NCBI GenBank assembly: GCA_001999425.1 | Contig: MLHP01000026.1 | Location: forward strand, 1 to 64,000 | Source of the DNA: Rodentibacter genomosp. 2 | Lineage (GTDB): Bacteria > Pseudomonadota > Gammaproteobacteria > Enterobacterales > Pasteurellaceae | DNA: 64,000 nt | Direction of reading: 5' to 3' | Shown here: positions 29,388-39,669 of the stretch, piece after piece | Layout: each line of letters begins with the position of its first letter | Numbering within the stretch: the first letter of the stretch is position 1 | Notes under the pieces: generated by a model | Seen by the model: only the letters and a program-made list of their open reading frames with translations | Databases searched by the model: none | Told to the model about the DNA's origin: nothing | Program-made: the position numbers and the translations under genes

Positions 29388-31046
29388 TTATTGTGCAATT
29401 TTTAATGTTTGATAGAGATAGTGGCGATAGTCATTGACAAATTGGCTATCGGCACAATCTTCCAGTTTTCCTTCACTTAATTGACGCATTGCTTTATTGG
29501 CTTGCATAAATTCATCTTGTGCGTTTAATCCTGCAATATCCATCACTAATCCCCCCGCAAAGGCGAGATCAAGGAAATCTTGTTCTTGTTTGAATGGTGT
29601 TGTTACGTTACTTCTCACGACAAATTGAGTGATGTAATCAGGGAAAGAAAAGTCGCCTTTTTTCGTCGGAATGGTGTTATCAAATGCCACTTGATGATCG
29701 CCAAAATAGCTGAAAACGAATGGTTTTTCACGTGCGTGCAAATAATTATCCATTTTTTCAATGGCTTCATTTAACGCAACAATGCGTTGCGTATAGTCGT
29801 TTAATGATGAAATGCTCTTTGTTCCAAGATTTGGCATTTCAAGATTGTAGATATTTTCCATCTCAAGATTATAGGGACCGTGTTCATGCATGGTGAGAAT
29901 GTAAACAAACATGGGTTGAGTAACTTTTTCAAGCGCAGGATGTTTTTTCTCCAAAATCATACGCGTGTATTCCATCATTTCTTCGCTGCTGATTGTCCAC
30001 AAATTTTTGCTAAAAGGTGCCGGATAGCCGAGATCTTGCGGCTGTAACATCAAATCGAAACCGAAATGATCATAGGCTGATTTTGCATTGTAGTTTCCCT
30101 TGGTAAACGGTGAAAGCGCCACACAGAAATAGCCTTGCTCACGTAGATTTTTTACTAAACCGGATTGCATATGCGGCACAACGGAATAAAACACGCCGCT
30201 GGCAAGGGCGCCAAAATCCGTAGAAGGTACACCGGCAAGGAAAGCAAATTCCGATTTCCAAGTCGCACCGGCAAAGGTGTGAACTCGAAGCGGCGACATA
30301 AATGCCGTGTCTGATTGGTGTTCAAACATAGGTAATGGCGGAATGTTTTGTTTGGTGAACGCAAACCGGTGCGGATTAAGCGTGGATTCTAATAACGCCA
30401 CCACAATATCCGGTTTGGTTTCAGTATTGCTGTGAGATTGATTGGCTGAAAGTGCGGTCATTTTGGCGGCAAAATTTTCACCATTTCCGCTAAATTGCGG
30501 TACTTTAAAGAAAATACCACGGCAAGACATGGGCAGATTCAAGAACACATCACGACCATCATCCGGTAACGAATCAAGCCAAACTTGAAGGGCATTTGGA
30601 TTTTTTGAGTAATGCCACATTAAGCCGAAGCTGACGGCGAATAGAATTACACCGAAAATATGCCCGATTGCGCCAAGGGATGCTACATCAGACCAAGCAA
30701 AAATGGCAAAACCGAGTAAAGCAAGTAAGCCAATGACTCCGCCAAGCGCACCTTTATAGTGCATTAAGGTTTCCCAGTTTCGCCAATCGACAACAAGAAA
30801 AAAATCAGAAATAAGCAAAGGTTGTTTGTAATAATGGATTTTTAGGCGATGGAATAACATCAGTACCACGAAAAGCACAGAAGCAAAATTCAGCGCACGT
30901 TGCCATTGTCCGGAAAGGGCGAGCATACCGCCAAAGAATAAAACAAAGAGCGAAATGGCGAAAAGATACGTCCAGCGGTAATGGGAGTTGATGATAAAAA
31001 TCACTGCGGCGATCGTGAATAAGGCTAAAAAAATGTAAGCAATCAT
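29388..31046 (-). CDS. membrane sulfatase / phosphoglycerol-transferase-like enzyme (LTA synthase family)
   Basis: This 552-residue protein has four or five membrane helices in the first 165 residues, then a periplasmic alkaline-phosphatase-superfamily domain. Putative metal ligands are the Glu in ALLEST (near 222), the Thr in FAGATWKSEF (nucleophile candidate, near 265), ILTMHEHGPY and FSYFGDHQVAF. Relatives transfer phosphoglycerol or phosphoethanolamine to glycans or lipids; the acceptor here is unknown. The start at 31046 is chosen for its AGGAAT ribosome-binding site and its hydrophobic MIAYIFLALF beginning. Confidence 0.8.
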   Translation of the reverse strand: MIAYIFLALFTIAAVIFIINSHYRWTYLFAISLFVLFFGGMLALSGQWQRALNFASVLFVVLMLFHRLKIHYYKQPLLISDFFLVVDWRNWETLMHYKGALGGVIGLLALLGFAIFAWSDVASLGAIGHIFGVILFAVSFGLMWHYSKNPNALQVWLDSLPDDGRDVFLNLPMSCRGIFFKVPQFSGNGENFAAKMTALSANQSHSNTETKPDIVVALLESTLNPHRFAFTKQNIPPLPMFEHQSDTAFMSPLRVHTFAGATWKSEFAFLAGVPSTDFGALASGVFYSVVPHMQSGLVKNLREQGYFCVALSPFTKGNYNAKSAYDHFGFDLMLQPQDLGYPAPFSKNLWTISSEEMMEYTRMILEKKHPALEKVTQPMFVYILTMHEHGPYNLEMENIYNLEMPNLGTKSISSLNDYTQRIVALNEAIEKMDNYLHAREKPFVFSYFGDHQVAFDNTIPTKKGDFSFPDYITQFVVRSNVTTPFKQEQDFLDLAFAGGLVMDIAGLNAQDEFMQANKAMRQLSEGKLEDCADSQFVNDYRHYLYQTLKIAQ

Positions 31047-31221
31047 GGTATTCCTAATTCTGAAAAATATCGTTGGAGATGATAGAGACAAGGGCTGGGC
31101 GTGTCAAACGCTACGACAGAATATTTGTTGGGGGACAAGTGCGGTTGATTTTCGAGAGGTTTTTGATAAAAAATGGCGAGCCTGAATAGCAAGCCCGCCG
31201 ATTTTACTTTCCGAGTAAAAA

Positions 31222-31824
31222 TTAACGTAAAAATGCCGGAATATTTTTTTCGTATTCTGCGATTTTATCTTCATGTTGAAGGGTTAAGCCGATATTATCC
31301 AAGCCGTTTAATAAGCAATGACGGCGGAACTCGTCCAGTTCAAAGCGATAAACTTTGTCGCCGACGGTAACGGCCATTGCTGCCAAATCTACATGAATTG
31401 GTTTCCCCTCATTTGCCCATACCCATTGGAAAATTTCTTCCACTTCTTGTTCGCTCAAACGAATCGGCAACATATGGTTGTTCAAACTATTGTTGTAGAA
31501 AATATCCGCAAAACTTGGGGCGATCATCACTTTAAAACCATAATCGGCGAGCGCCCAAGGGGCGTGTTCACGGGACGAACCGCAACCAAGATTTTTACGG
31601 GCGAGCAAAATTGTTGCGCCTTGATATTGTGGAAAATTCAGTATAAATTCCGGATTAGGCTGTGTGCCTTCTACGTCTAAATAACGCCATTCGTGGAATA
31701 AATGTTTGCCAAAACCTACACGGGTAATGGCTTGTAAAAATTGTTTTGGAATGATGGCATCGGTGTCCACATTGGCGGCATCCAAGGGGACCACTAAGCC
31801 TGAAAGTTGTTTAAATCCTGCCAT
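31222..31824 (-). CDS. leuD: 3-isopropylmalate dehydratase small subunit
   Basis: LeuD forms the swivelling domain of isopropylmalate isomerase, the second step of leucine synthesis. The 200-residue protein has [35 protein letters not shown] and a C-terminal [14 protein letters not shown], as expected. AGAGGAAAC precedes the ATG. It follows leuC by 12 bases and closes the leuA-B-C-D order. Confidence 0.97.
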   Translation of the reverse strand: MAGFKQLSGLVVPLDAANVDTDAIIPKQFLQAITRVGFGKHLFHEWRYLDVEGTQPNPEFILNFPQYQGATILLARKNLGCGSSREHAPWALADYGFKVMIAPSFADIFYNNSLNNHMLPIRLSEQEVEEIFQWVWANEGKPIHVDLAAMAVTVGDKVYRFELDEFRRHCLLNGLDNIGLTLQHEDKIAEYEKNIPAFLR

Positions 31825-31836
31825 TTTTGTTTCCTC

Positions 31837-33246
31837 TTAATTTAATACCACATCACGAATATCGACAAATTTACCGAACATTCCTGCCGCTGCCGCCATT
31901 GCCGGGCTGACTAAGTGGGTGCGCCCATTGCGACCTTGGCGACCCTCAAAGTTACGGTTGCTGGTGGAGGCGCAGCGTTCCCATTCGCCTAAACGGTCGT
32001 CATTCATCCCTAAACACATAGAACAACCTGGGTTGCGCCATTCTGCACCGGCTGCGATAAAGATTTTATCTAAGCCTTCTTTTTCTGCTTGCTCTTTTAC
32101 CAAGCCTGAACCCGGCACGACTAAAATGCGTTTCACGTTATCTGCTTTTTTACGCCCTTTCATTACGGCTGCGGCAGCTCGTAAATCTTCAATACGAGCG
32201 TTGGTGCAAGAGCCGATAAAAACCTGATCCACGGAAATATCCTTTAAATTCGTATTGGCTTCCAACCCAATATACTGCAAGGCTTTTTCTGCCGAAGCAC
32301 GGGTGACGGGATCGTCCATTTCTGTTGGATTTGGCACTGGCTCATTGATGCCAATCACCTGACCCGGGTTGGTTCCCCAAGTGACCTGCGGGGCAATATC
32401 TTTGGCTTCCAAGGTAACCACGGTATCAAATTGTGCATCTTCGTCGGATTTTAAGGTTTTCCAGTATTCAACGGCATCATCCCAATCTTTGCCCTTAGGT
32501 GCGTGAGGACGCCCTTTCAAGTATTCAAAGGTCGTTTCATCCGGAGCGATTAAGCCGGCTTTTGCCCCCATTTCAATCGCCATATTGCAGACGGTCATTC
32601 TGCCTTCCATCGACAGATCACGAATCGCCTCACCACAAAATTCCACAACGTGTCCTGTTCCACCCGCCATGGTGGTCTTGCCGATGATAGCAAGGATAAT
32701 ATCTTTTGCGGTAATCCCTGGTGCAACTTTACCACGGACTTCAATTTTCATACTTTTGGCTCGGGCTTGCTTTAAGGTTTGTGTGGCTAAAACGTGTTCC
32801 ACTTCTGATGTGCCGATACCAAATGCTAATGCCCCGAATGCTCCATGGGTGGCAGTGTGCGAGTCGCCACAAACAATCGTCATACCAGGAAGGGTTAAAC
32901 CCTGTTCCGGCCCCATTACATGCACAATGCCTTGTTCTTTGGTTTTCATATCAAACAACTGAATACCGGTGGCTTTGGTGTTTTTTTCAAGTTCTAATAC
33001 TTGAATTTTCGCCTGACCTTCTAATTTATTCACATCACGCACTTGCGTGGAAATGCTGTGATCCATCGTGCCAAAGGTTTTACCCACTTGACGTACGTTG
33101 CGACCTGCCACACGCAAACCGTCAAAGGCTTGTGGGCTGGTGACCTCGTGGATCAGATGGCGGTTAATATACAAAATCGGCGTTTCGCCTTCCGCTTCAT
33201 ACACAATGTGAGAGTCAAATAATTTTTGATAAAGTGTTTTTGCCAT
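31837..33246 (-). CDS. leuC: 3-isopropylmalate dehydratase large subunit
   Basis: LeuC is the aconitase-like large subunit carrying the 4Fe-4S cluster. The 469-residue protein has [20 protein letters not shown], and cluster cysteines in [10 protein letters not shown] (near 347) and GCSMCLGMN (near 408-411). The N-terminus [15 protein letters not shown] is typical. It partners with LeuD immediately downstream. Confidence 0.97.
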   Translation of the reverse strand: MAKTLYQKLFDSHIVYEAEGETPILYINRHLIHEVTSPQAFDGLRVAGRNVRQVGKTFGTMDHSISTQVRDVNKLEGQAKIQVLELEKNTKATGIQLFDMKTKEQGIVHVMGPEQGLTLPGMTIVCGDSHTATHGAFGALAFGIGTSEVEHVLATQTLKQARAKSMKIEVRGKVAPGITAKDIILAIIGKTTMAGGTGHVVEFCGEAIRDLSMEGRMTVCNMAIEMGAKAGLIAPDETTFEYLKGRPHAPKGKDWDDAVEYWKTLKSDEDAQFDTVVTLEAKDIAPQVTWGTNPGQVIGINEPVPNPTEMDDPVTRASAEKALQYIGLEANTNLKDISVDQVFIGSCTNARIEDLRAAAAVMKGRKKADNVKRILVVPGSGLVKEQAEKEGLDKIFIAAGAEWRNPGCSMCLGMNDDRLGEWERCASTSNRNFEGRQGRNGRTHLVSPAMAAAAGMFGKFVDIRDVVLN

Positions 33247-33270
33247 AATCTTTTCTCTATTTTATGAGGG

Positions 33271-33314
33271 GAAAGTGCGGTTAAAAAAGATAGAATTTTT
33301 GACCGCACTTTCAG
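33271..33314 (-). repeat. inverted uptake-signal pair between leuB and leuC
   Basis: Two opposed uptake signals (AAAGTGCGGT near 33273 and ACCGCACTTT near 33302) can form a 10-bp stem around a loop of about 20 bases in the 75-base gap between leuB and leuC. The loop lacks a flanking long T run on the minus strand, so it may only partly stop transcription inside the operon. Confidence 0.65.
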
Positions 33315-33321
33315 CCACTGG

Positions 33322-34448
<1,127 letters not shown>

Positions 34449-34625
34449 TCGCCGATGGCGACCTACTTTCTTTTACTCGTGTAAAAGAAAGTAGGCAAAG
34501 AAAACACGCCCTAGTTAAATCGCTGATCTTTGCTTTATTGTCATTTTCTTAACGCTAAATTTGTAAACTCGCTACGCTCAAACAGTACAAATTTAGCTAA
34601 AAATGCCAAGTCGCAAAGGCGATTT
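34449..34625 (+). repeat. three-hairpin repeat element, copy A
   Basis: Three stems follow one another. TCGCC-gat-GGCGA lies at 34449-34461. A 15-bp perfect stem follows, CCTACTTTCTTTTAC / GTAAAAGAAAGTAGG, with a TCGT loop (34462-34495). A long stem comes last. The long stem is built from AAATCGC/GCGATTT (34517-34523 with 34619-34625), CTTTGC/GCAAAG and an inner 12-bp perfect stem GCTAAATTTGTA/TACAAATTTAGC (34554-34565 with 34586-34597). It closes on the loop AACTCGCTACGCTCAAACAG (34566-34585). Copy B nearby is inverted and shares layout and loop. Confidence 0.85.
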
Positions 34626-34750
34626 ATATGGGGCCCCGAATTAACCGGCACATTATTTGAAAAGTGCGGTTGGTTTTAGATTCATTTTTTGAATGAAAAA
34701 TATTTTGAATTTTGACCACACTTTAAATCGTAGAAAGAATAAATCGGGTT
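34626..34750. other. spacer between the two repeat copies
   Basis: It contains a perfect uptake signal near 34662 and a decayed, opposed one (gaCCACACTTT, near 34719), plus a small TTCATT/GAATGAA hairpin. No gene is seen. Confidence 0.5.
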
Positions 34751-34937
34751 CCCTTCTTTTCCGCCTTTGTGGAATTGAATTTATAGGAAATTTTCGTCTG
34801 TTTGAGCGTAGCGAGTTCAGAAAATCTCCGTTAAGTAAATTCAATGGAACAAAGGAAACAAGGAAAAGCAGGGGGCCTTTTTCTTTGCCTTCTTTCTTTT
34901 GGGCAAGCAAAAGAAAGAAGGTCGCCCTTTCGGGCGA
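34751..34937 (-). repeat. three-hairpin repeat element, copy B (inverted)
   Basis: Read on the minus strand it repeats the order of copy A. TCGCCC-gaaa-GGGCGA lies at 34922-34937. A 14-bp stem CCTTCTTTCTTTTG / CAAAAGAAAGAAGG follows at 34888-34921. A long stem comes last, made of CTTTTCC/GGAAAAG, CCTTTG/CAAAGG and TTGAATTTA/TAAATTCAA, closing on the same 20-base loop as copy A (34798-34817). Stem bases differ from copy A in compensating pairs, while the loop is identical. Short open frames here are by-products of the repeat. Confidence 0.85.
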
Positions 34938-34952
34938 AATCCGAAACGAAAG

Positions 34953-36500
34953 TTAATGATGTTTATGACTCTTAATATCCGCAACTTTCTGAGATCGATA
35001 AATCGCATTAATCGCATGAACCAATGCCAACGCAGACGACTCCACAATATCCGTTGCCAAACCGACACCATGGAATTTTCTGCCTTCGTGTTCCACCACA
35101 ATATCCACTTGCCCCAAGGCTTCCGCACCTTCGCCCTTGGCGGTTAAATTATAGTGGGACATTTTGATGTCTAAGTCGGTTAAGTTTAAGATGGCGTTAT
35201 ATACCGCATCCACAGGGCCGTTCCCCCCAATAGAGGAGGTGCTTAATTTTTCGCCGTCTAATTGTAATTGAACGAATGCCGTTGCCGGATATTCCTTGGT
35301 AGAATGGGCGGAAAGTTTATCCAACACTAAGCGATCTTCGTCACCTTGCTGCATATCAATAAAGGCTAAGGCTTCCAAATCGTAGTCGAATACTTGCCCC
35401 TTTTTATCCGCCAATTTTAAGAAAGAATCATATAATTTATCCAAATCATAATCTTGTTCGGTGTAGCCCATATCCGCCATATGCCCTTTCACTGCGGCAC
35501 GACCGGAACGGGCGGTAAGGTTTAATTTTTCTTTTTTCAAACCAATGGTTTCCGGCGACATAATTTCGTAGGTGTTTTTATTTTTCAACATACCGTCTTG
35601 GTGAATGCCGGAGGAATGGGCAAAGGCATTCGAACCCACGATGGCTTTATTCGGCTGAATTGGCATATTGCATAATTGGCTCACCATTTGGCTGACACGG
35701 TGGATTTCTTGCGTATTAATTCGGGTATCTACGCCAAACAATGCTTGACGGGTTTTAATTGCCATAACGACTTCTTCAAGGGCGGTATTCCCTGCACGTT
35801 CACCGATACCATTGACGGTACACTCAATTTGGCGAGCGCCATTTTGTACAGCAGTTAAGGAATTAGCGGTTGCCATGCCTAAGTCATTGTGGCAATGCAC
35901 GGAAATAACGGCTTTATCGATATTCGGTACGCGATTACGTACTTGGGCGATAATATTGCCGTATTCTGTTGGTAAGCAGTAACCTACGGTATCGGGGATA
36001 TTGACTGTTGTCGCACCTGCATTAATGGCGGCTTCCACAATACGACAAATATTATCAATGCCGGTGCGCCCGGCATCTTCGCAGGAAAATTCTACGTCAT
36101 CAGTGTAATTACGGGCGCGTTTTACTGCCGCGACAGCCATTGCCACGACATCATCAAAAGTGCGTTTTAATTTGGCTTCCACGTGTAATGCGGAACTGGC
36201 AATGAAGGTGTGAATACGAAAGGCCTCCGCGACTTTTAATGCATCGTAGGCGGCATCAATATCTTTATCAACTGCACGGGATAATGCTGCTACTCGGCTG
36301 TTTTTAATATGTTGGGCAATAGTTCTGACGGATTCAAAATCTCCCTGAGAGGATACCGGAAAGCCGACTTCCATCACATCTACCCCTAAGCGTTCCAACG
36401 CCAAGGCAATTTGCAATTTTTCTTTTACCGTCAAGCTCGCTTTTAATGCTTGTTCGCCGTCACGCAAGGTGGTATCAAAAATAATGACGCGATCTGTCAT
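34953..36500 (-). CDS. leuA: 2-isopropylmalate synthase
   Basis: LeuA condenses acetyl-CoA with 2-ketoisovalerate, the first step of leucine synthesis, and is feedback-inhibited by leucine. The 515-residue protein has the catalytic barrel signature [16 protein letters not shown] near residues 8-23, [15 protein letters not shown] near 200 and a C-terminal regulatory domain with [12 protein letters not shown]. The ATG at 36500, 8 bases after AAGGA, is preferred to one two codons earlier. It lies behind an attenuator. Confidence 0.97.
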   Translation of the reverse strand: MTDRVIIFDTTLRDGEQALKASLTVKEKLQIALALERLGVDVMEVGFPVSSQGDFESVRTIAQHIKNSRVAALSRAVDKDIDAAYDALKVAEAFRIHTFIASSALHVEAKLKRTFDDVVAMAVAAVKRARNYTDDVEFSCEDAGRTGIDNICRIVEAAINAGATTVNIPDTVGYCLPTEYGNIIAQVRNRVPNIDKAVISVHCHNDLGMATANSLTAVQNGARQIECTVNGIGERAGNTALEEVVMAIKTRQALFGVDTRINTQEIHRVSQMVSQLCNMPIQPNKAIVGSNAFAHSSGIHQDGMLKNKNTYEIMSPETIGLKKEKLNLTARSGRAAVKGHMADMGYTEQDYDLDKLYDSFLKLADKKGQVFDYDLEALAFIDMQQGDEDRLVLDKLSAHSTKEYPATAFVQLQLDGEKLSTSSIGGNGPVDAVYNAILNLTDLDIKMSHYNLTAKGEGAEALGQVDIVVEHEGRKFHGVGLATDIVESSALALVHAINAIYRSQKVADIKSHKHH

Positions 36501-36564
36501 AATCATATCCTTCTAAAATCACTCCGAAAGTGCGGTTATTTTTGCCAAATTTTTTTAAACAAAA

Positions 36565-36590
36565 ACCCGCAATTCTATGAAGTGCGGGTT
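36565..36590 (-). terminator. leu attenuator terminator
   Basis: On the minus strand ACCCGCA-cttcatagaat-TGCGGGT followed by TTTTTG is an intrinsic terminator 44 bases after the leader-peptide stop and about 65 bases before leuA. Its position between a Leu-rich leader and leuA marks it as an attenuator. Confidence 0.85.
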
Positions 36591-36633
36591 TATCAAAAAG
36601 CGGATTTACATTTAACTGTTTTTCATCCACGAC

Positions 36634-36693
36634 CTAGCCGCACAAAGCATGTGTGAGCAGCAGGTTGAGGGATAAAGAAACAGAAGAAAACAT
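36634..36693 (-). CDS. leuL: leu operon leader peptide
   Basis: This 19-residue reading frame has the sequence MFSSVSLSLNLLLTHALCG. Six residues are leucine, including three in a row (CTG CTG CTC). Leucine shortage would stall the ribosome there and let RNA refold away from the terminator 44 bases on. A GATAGGAT ribosome-binding site precedes the ATG. It is too short for most gene callers. It shares logic, but little sequence, with E. coli leuL. Confidence 0.88.
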   Translation of the reverse strand: MFSSVSLSLNLLLTHALCG

Positions 36694-36715
36694 AAAAAAT
36701 CCTATCAAAATTCGT

Positions 36716-36758
36716 TGTAAAACGTTTGCTATGTTACGAATAAATAAAAAACTGTCAA
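36716..36758 (-). promoter_or_regulatory. leu promoter with PurR-like operator
   Basis: On the minus strand TTGACA (36753-36758) and TAACAT (36731-36736) are 16 bases apart. Overlapping the end of the -10 and the start site is TAGCAAACGTTTTACA (36716-36731). It has the PurR core GCAANCGTTT intact but misses three outer positions. The geometry copies that of folD (ATAGCAAACGTTT right after the -10). Another LacI-family regulator is also possible. Confidence 0.6.
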
Positions 36759-36937
36759 ACAATTTTTTAGCGTTTTATCTCTGCTGTTGTATTATTGGCA
36801 ATACTTTGGTAGTTTAATTATCTTTTTATGTCTTTATTTTTGGAATAATATTCTGTTATTTGTGGTTTGGAGCCTGTTTTTCTCTGTATTTTATTTATTT
36901 CTAAGAGAGTAAAAAAATCATCAGGTTTTCTTATTTT

Positions 36938-36953
36938 TACGATCTTTTACGCA
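36938..36953 (+). promoter_or_regulatory. CRP-S (competence) site before dprA
   Basis: TACGA-TCTTTT-ACGCA, flanked by TTT and AAA, fits the competence-type CRP-S site (TGCGA-N6-TCGCA) except for two symmetric-half positions. Such sites need both CRP and Sxy. It lies about 94 bases before the dprA start, with an AT-rich -10 candidate near 36985-36995. DprA is a known competence gene, which supports the call. Confidence 0.75.
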
Positions 36954-37031
36954 AAAATGCGGTGAAAAACTCGCAAATTCTTAAGTTACTTGAATAATTA
37001 GGGATTTATTGCAGGAAAGATGAGGAAAATA

Positions 37032-38153
37032 ATGGCACATATTAATGAAACTTTACTTCGTTTGATGCAAATACCCAAATTAGGCGGAGTGGCGATTAAT
37101 AAAATTCTGTCAGCTATGACGTTAGATGATTTGCTGAACGCAGATGAAAACGTTTTTCGCCAAATGGGATGGGGAGCGATTCAGATTCGTCGTTGGTTTA
37201 AACCGGAAAAAAAATTTATGGAATCGGCTCTCCTTTGGGCGGAAAAAGAAGGGAATCATTTGGTGAACTATTTTTCACCCTTTTATCCTTTTTTGTTAAA
37301 GCAAATTGGAAGTTTCCCCCCTATCTTGTTTGTTAAGGGAAATGTAACGGCAATTTCGCAGCGCCAAATGGCTGTGGTAGGCAGTCGTTATTGTTCGTCT
37401 TACGGTGAATATTGGGCAAAGTATTTTGCCACAGAACTTTCTTTTGCCGGTTTTACCATTACAAGCGGATTGGCATTAGGTATTGACGGATATTGTCATC
37501 AAGCGGTGGTGGATGTAAAAGGACAGACCATTGCTGTTTTAGGGAGCGGATTAGAGGAAGTTTATCCTGCAAAAAATCGGCGGCTTGCCGAACAAATTTT
37601 GGAAAATAATGGGGCATTGGTTTCTGAATTTGTGCCAAATCAGCCCCCTATTGCAACAAATTTTCCCCGTCGTAATCGCATTATTAGCGGTCTTTCTGTG
37701 GGAACGTTGGTGGTCGAGGCAACAGAAAAAAGCGGTTCTCTGATTACTGCACGTTACGCATTAGAACAAAATCGGGAAATTTTCGCCGTACCGGGCAATA
37801 TTCAAAGTGAGTTTAGTCAAGGTTGTAACCGTTTGATTAAACAAGGGGCAATGTTGGTAGAAAATGTGAAGGATATTTTAGAAACGTTGTATCAACATTC
37901 TATTCATAGTCAAACAGAGATTGATTTTAGCCGGATTGAAAGTCAAAATTATACTCTGACAACGACTTCTCGTCAGTTAGCTGAAACACCAAGTCATCCT
38001 AAACTTTATGCCAGAATTGGTTATACCCCTGTGAGCATTGATGATCTCGCGCAAGAGTTTGGTTTGAATGTAGAGGTATTGTTGGTGCAACTTTTAGATT
38101 TGGAGTTACAGGATTTGATTCTTAATGAAAATGGACTTTATAAACGTGTGTAG
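37032..38153 (+). CDS. dprA: DNA-processing protein DprA
   Basis: DprA protects incoming single-stranded DNA during natural transformation and loads RecA. The 373-residue protein has an N-terminal helical domain (about 1-80), the Rossmann-like DprA core with [32 protein letters not shown] and [18 protein letters not shown], and a C-terminal winged helix. The ATG at 37032 has the better-spaced GAGGA and gives the length I recall for H. influenzae; 37020 is an alternative. It fits with the uptake signals across the window. Confidence 0.95.
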   Translation: MAHINETLLRLMQIPKLGGVAINKILSAMTLDDLLNADENVFRQMGWGAIQIRRWFKPEKKFMESALLWAEKEGNHLVNYFSPFYPFLLKQIGSFPPILFVKGNVTAISQRQMAVVGSRYCSSYGEYWAKYFATELSFAGFTITSGLALGIDGYCHQAVVDVKGQTIAVLGSGLEEVYPAKNRRLAEQILENNGALVSEFVPNQPPIATNFPRRNRIISGLSVGTLVVEATEKSGSLITARYALEQNREIFAVPGNIQSEFSQGCNRLIKQGAMLVENVKDILETLYQHSIHSQTEIDFSRIESQNYTLTTTSRQLAETPSHPKLYARIGYTPVSIDDLAQEFGLNVEVLLVQLLDLELQDLILNENGLYKRV

Positions 38154-38194
38154 AAATATGTTAAGATAGCGACCGATTTTATTGAGGATAAACT

Positions 38195-38971
38195 ATGTTA
38201 GCTATTATTTCCCCTGCAAAAACCTTAGATTTTGAAAGTGCGGTCAGAAAATTCCCTTTTTTTCAACCGCACTTAACCGATTATAGCGAGCAATTAATTG
38301 AAATTTGCCGACAGCTTTCGCCGCAAGATATTGCTTCATTAATGTCCATCAGTGATAAACTTGCCGGCTTAAATGCCGTCCGTTTTACCGAGTGGACGAA
38401 AGAACACAATGAACAAAATTCCCGTGCGGCTATTTTGGCTTTTAAAGGTGATGTTTATACCGGATTAGAGGTAGAGACTTTATCTGATGAGGATATTGGT
38501 TTTGCTCAATCTCATCTTCGTATGTTGTCGGGGCTGTATGGTTTACTTCGACCTCTTGATTTAATGCAACCTTATCGCTTGGAAATGGGGACAAAATTAG
38601 CGAATGCTAAAGGTAAGGATCTTTATGCTTTTTGGGGGGATGTGATTACCCAATCCGTGCAACAAGCACTTGATGAACAGGGTGATAATGTGTTGGTAAA
38701 TCTTGCTTCCGATGAATATTATAAGTCTGTAAAAGAAAGTCGGCTTGAAGCACGCATTGTAAAACCAATTTTTTTGGATAATAAAAATTGCCGCTATAAA
38801 GTTGTTAGTTTTTATGCGAAAAAAGCTCGTGGATTAATGTGTCGTTATATGATTCAAAACCGTTTAACCCAGGTTGATCAATTAAAAGATTTTGATTTGG
38901 GGGGATATTGGTTTGATGCAACGACTTCTACTGAAAATGAATTGGTATTTAAGCGAGACCATGATGAATAA
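38195..38971 (+). CDS. yaaA: peroxide stress protein YaaA
   Basis: YaaA (UPF0246) lowers free iron during hydrogen-peroxide stress and binds DNA in E. coli. The 258-residue protein starts [15 protein letters not shown] and has [17 protein letters not shown] and [25 protein letters not shown]. Two opposed uptake signals lie inside codons 15-28, so that region encodes ESAVRK and QPHLTD around them. The downstream lipoprotein gene starts inside its last codons. Confidence 0.94.
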   Translation: MLAIISPAKTLDFESAVRKFPFFQPHLTDYSEQLIEICRQLSPQDIASLMSISDKLAGLNAVRFTEWTKEHNEQNSRAAILAFKGDVYTGLEVETLSDEDIGFAQSHLRMLSGLYGLLRPLDLMQPYRLEMGTKLANAKGKDLYAFWGDVITQSVQQALDEQGDNVLVNLASDEYYKSVKESRLEARIVKPIFLDNKNCRYKVVSFYAKKARGLMCRYMIQNRLTQVDQLKDFDLGGYWFDATTSTENELVFKRDHDE

Positions 38972-39545
38972 AATTCTTGTTATTTTGACCGCACTTTTAC
39001 TTTCTGCTTGCGTAGGAAAGCCTTCTCAATTGGAAGCACCGAATCAAATTAAATATCACGGTAAAATTTACCAAATGGCGAGTGGACAAGATTTAGACTC
39101 GGTGGTACGTTACATTTATTTGAGTAAGCCTGATACCTTAGAAAAATGGAAATCCCAGATAGAATTGTTGTTGGATCGTAATAAACAACATCGTGATATT
39201 AAAGAACGTATTACATTACGCGAACGGATTTATCGTAATACAGATGTTGTATCATTTAAGTTGTTCCCGATTAGAAACGAAAAAACAAAGAAAGATGAAG
39301 GGTTGAAGGGCTATGTTGTTTATGCACCTACGGATAAAGAACCTTCTTGGCAGGTGAATATCATGATGGGAAAAGATGTGCCTCAATGCGGTTTTGTTCA
39401 ATTTCAGTATTCACAAAAAGTAAAAAACAGCCGACGCCTAAATAATAAAAAAGCATTACAGCATTTAAAGAAATATTTGATTGATAAAGAAATGAAAGTC
39501 TTAGGAAAAATGGATTGGCAGTGGTATTGCCAAAATCTAAAGTAA
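38964..39545 (+). CDS. predicted lipoprotein of unknown function
   Basis: This 193-residue protein starts [20 protein letters not shown]: a signal peptide with lipobox LSAC, so Cys16 would be lipidated. Val and Gly follow the Cys; with no Asp at +2, outer-membrane sorting is likely. The mature part is basic and resembles no family I recognise; I recall a similar gene (HI0983) in the same spot in H. influenzae. The start overlaps the yaaA stop by 8 bases, implying coupled translation. ATG at 38961 is an equal alternative. Confidence 0.8.
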   Translation: MNKILVILTALLLSACVGKPSQLEAPNQIKYHGKIYQMASGQDLDSVVRYIYLSKPDTLEKWKSQIELLLDRNKQHRDIKERITLRERIYRNTDVVSFKLFPIRNEKTKKDEGLKGYVVYAPTDKEPSWQVNIMMGKDVPQCGFVQFQYSQKVKNSRRLNNKKALQHLKKYLIDKEMKVLGKMDWQWYCQNLK

Positions 39546-39669
39546 CCCGGAAGAAAAGCATATTTAGAACAAGGGATAAGATTTCTCAAATTTTCACAAA
39601 TCAGTATGTTTGAATAGTGTAGTCTTAACGACACCGATTGATTAAATTTAACTTAAACAGGTGATATAT

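Noticed and set aside
31919..33143. Long antisense frames opposite leuC
   Set aside because: They are shadows of a well-supported gene with clear catalytic motifs; the shadow proteins have no domain.
34653..35147. Several short open frames over the repeat elements, including ones reading LFERSEF
   Set aside because: They are translations of the hairpin element on either strand and overlap the leuA 3' end; none has a ribosome-binding site or family resemblance.
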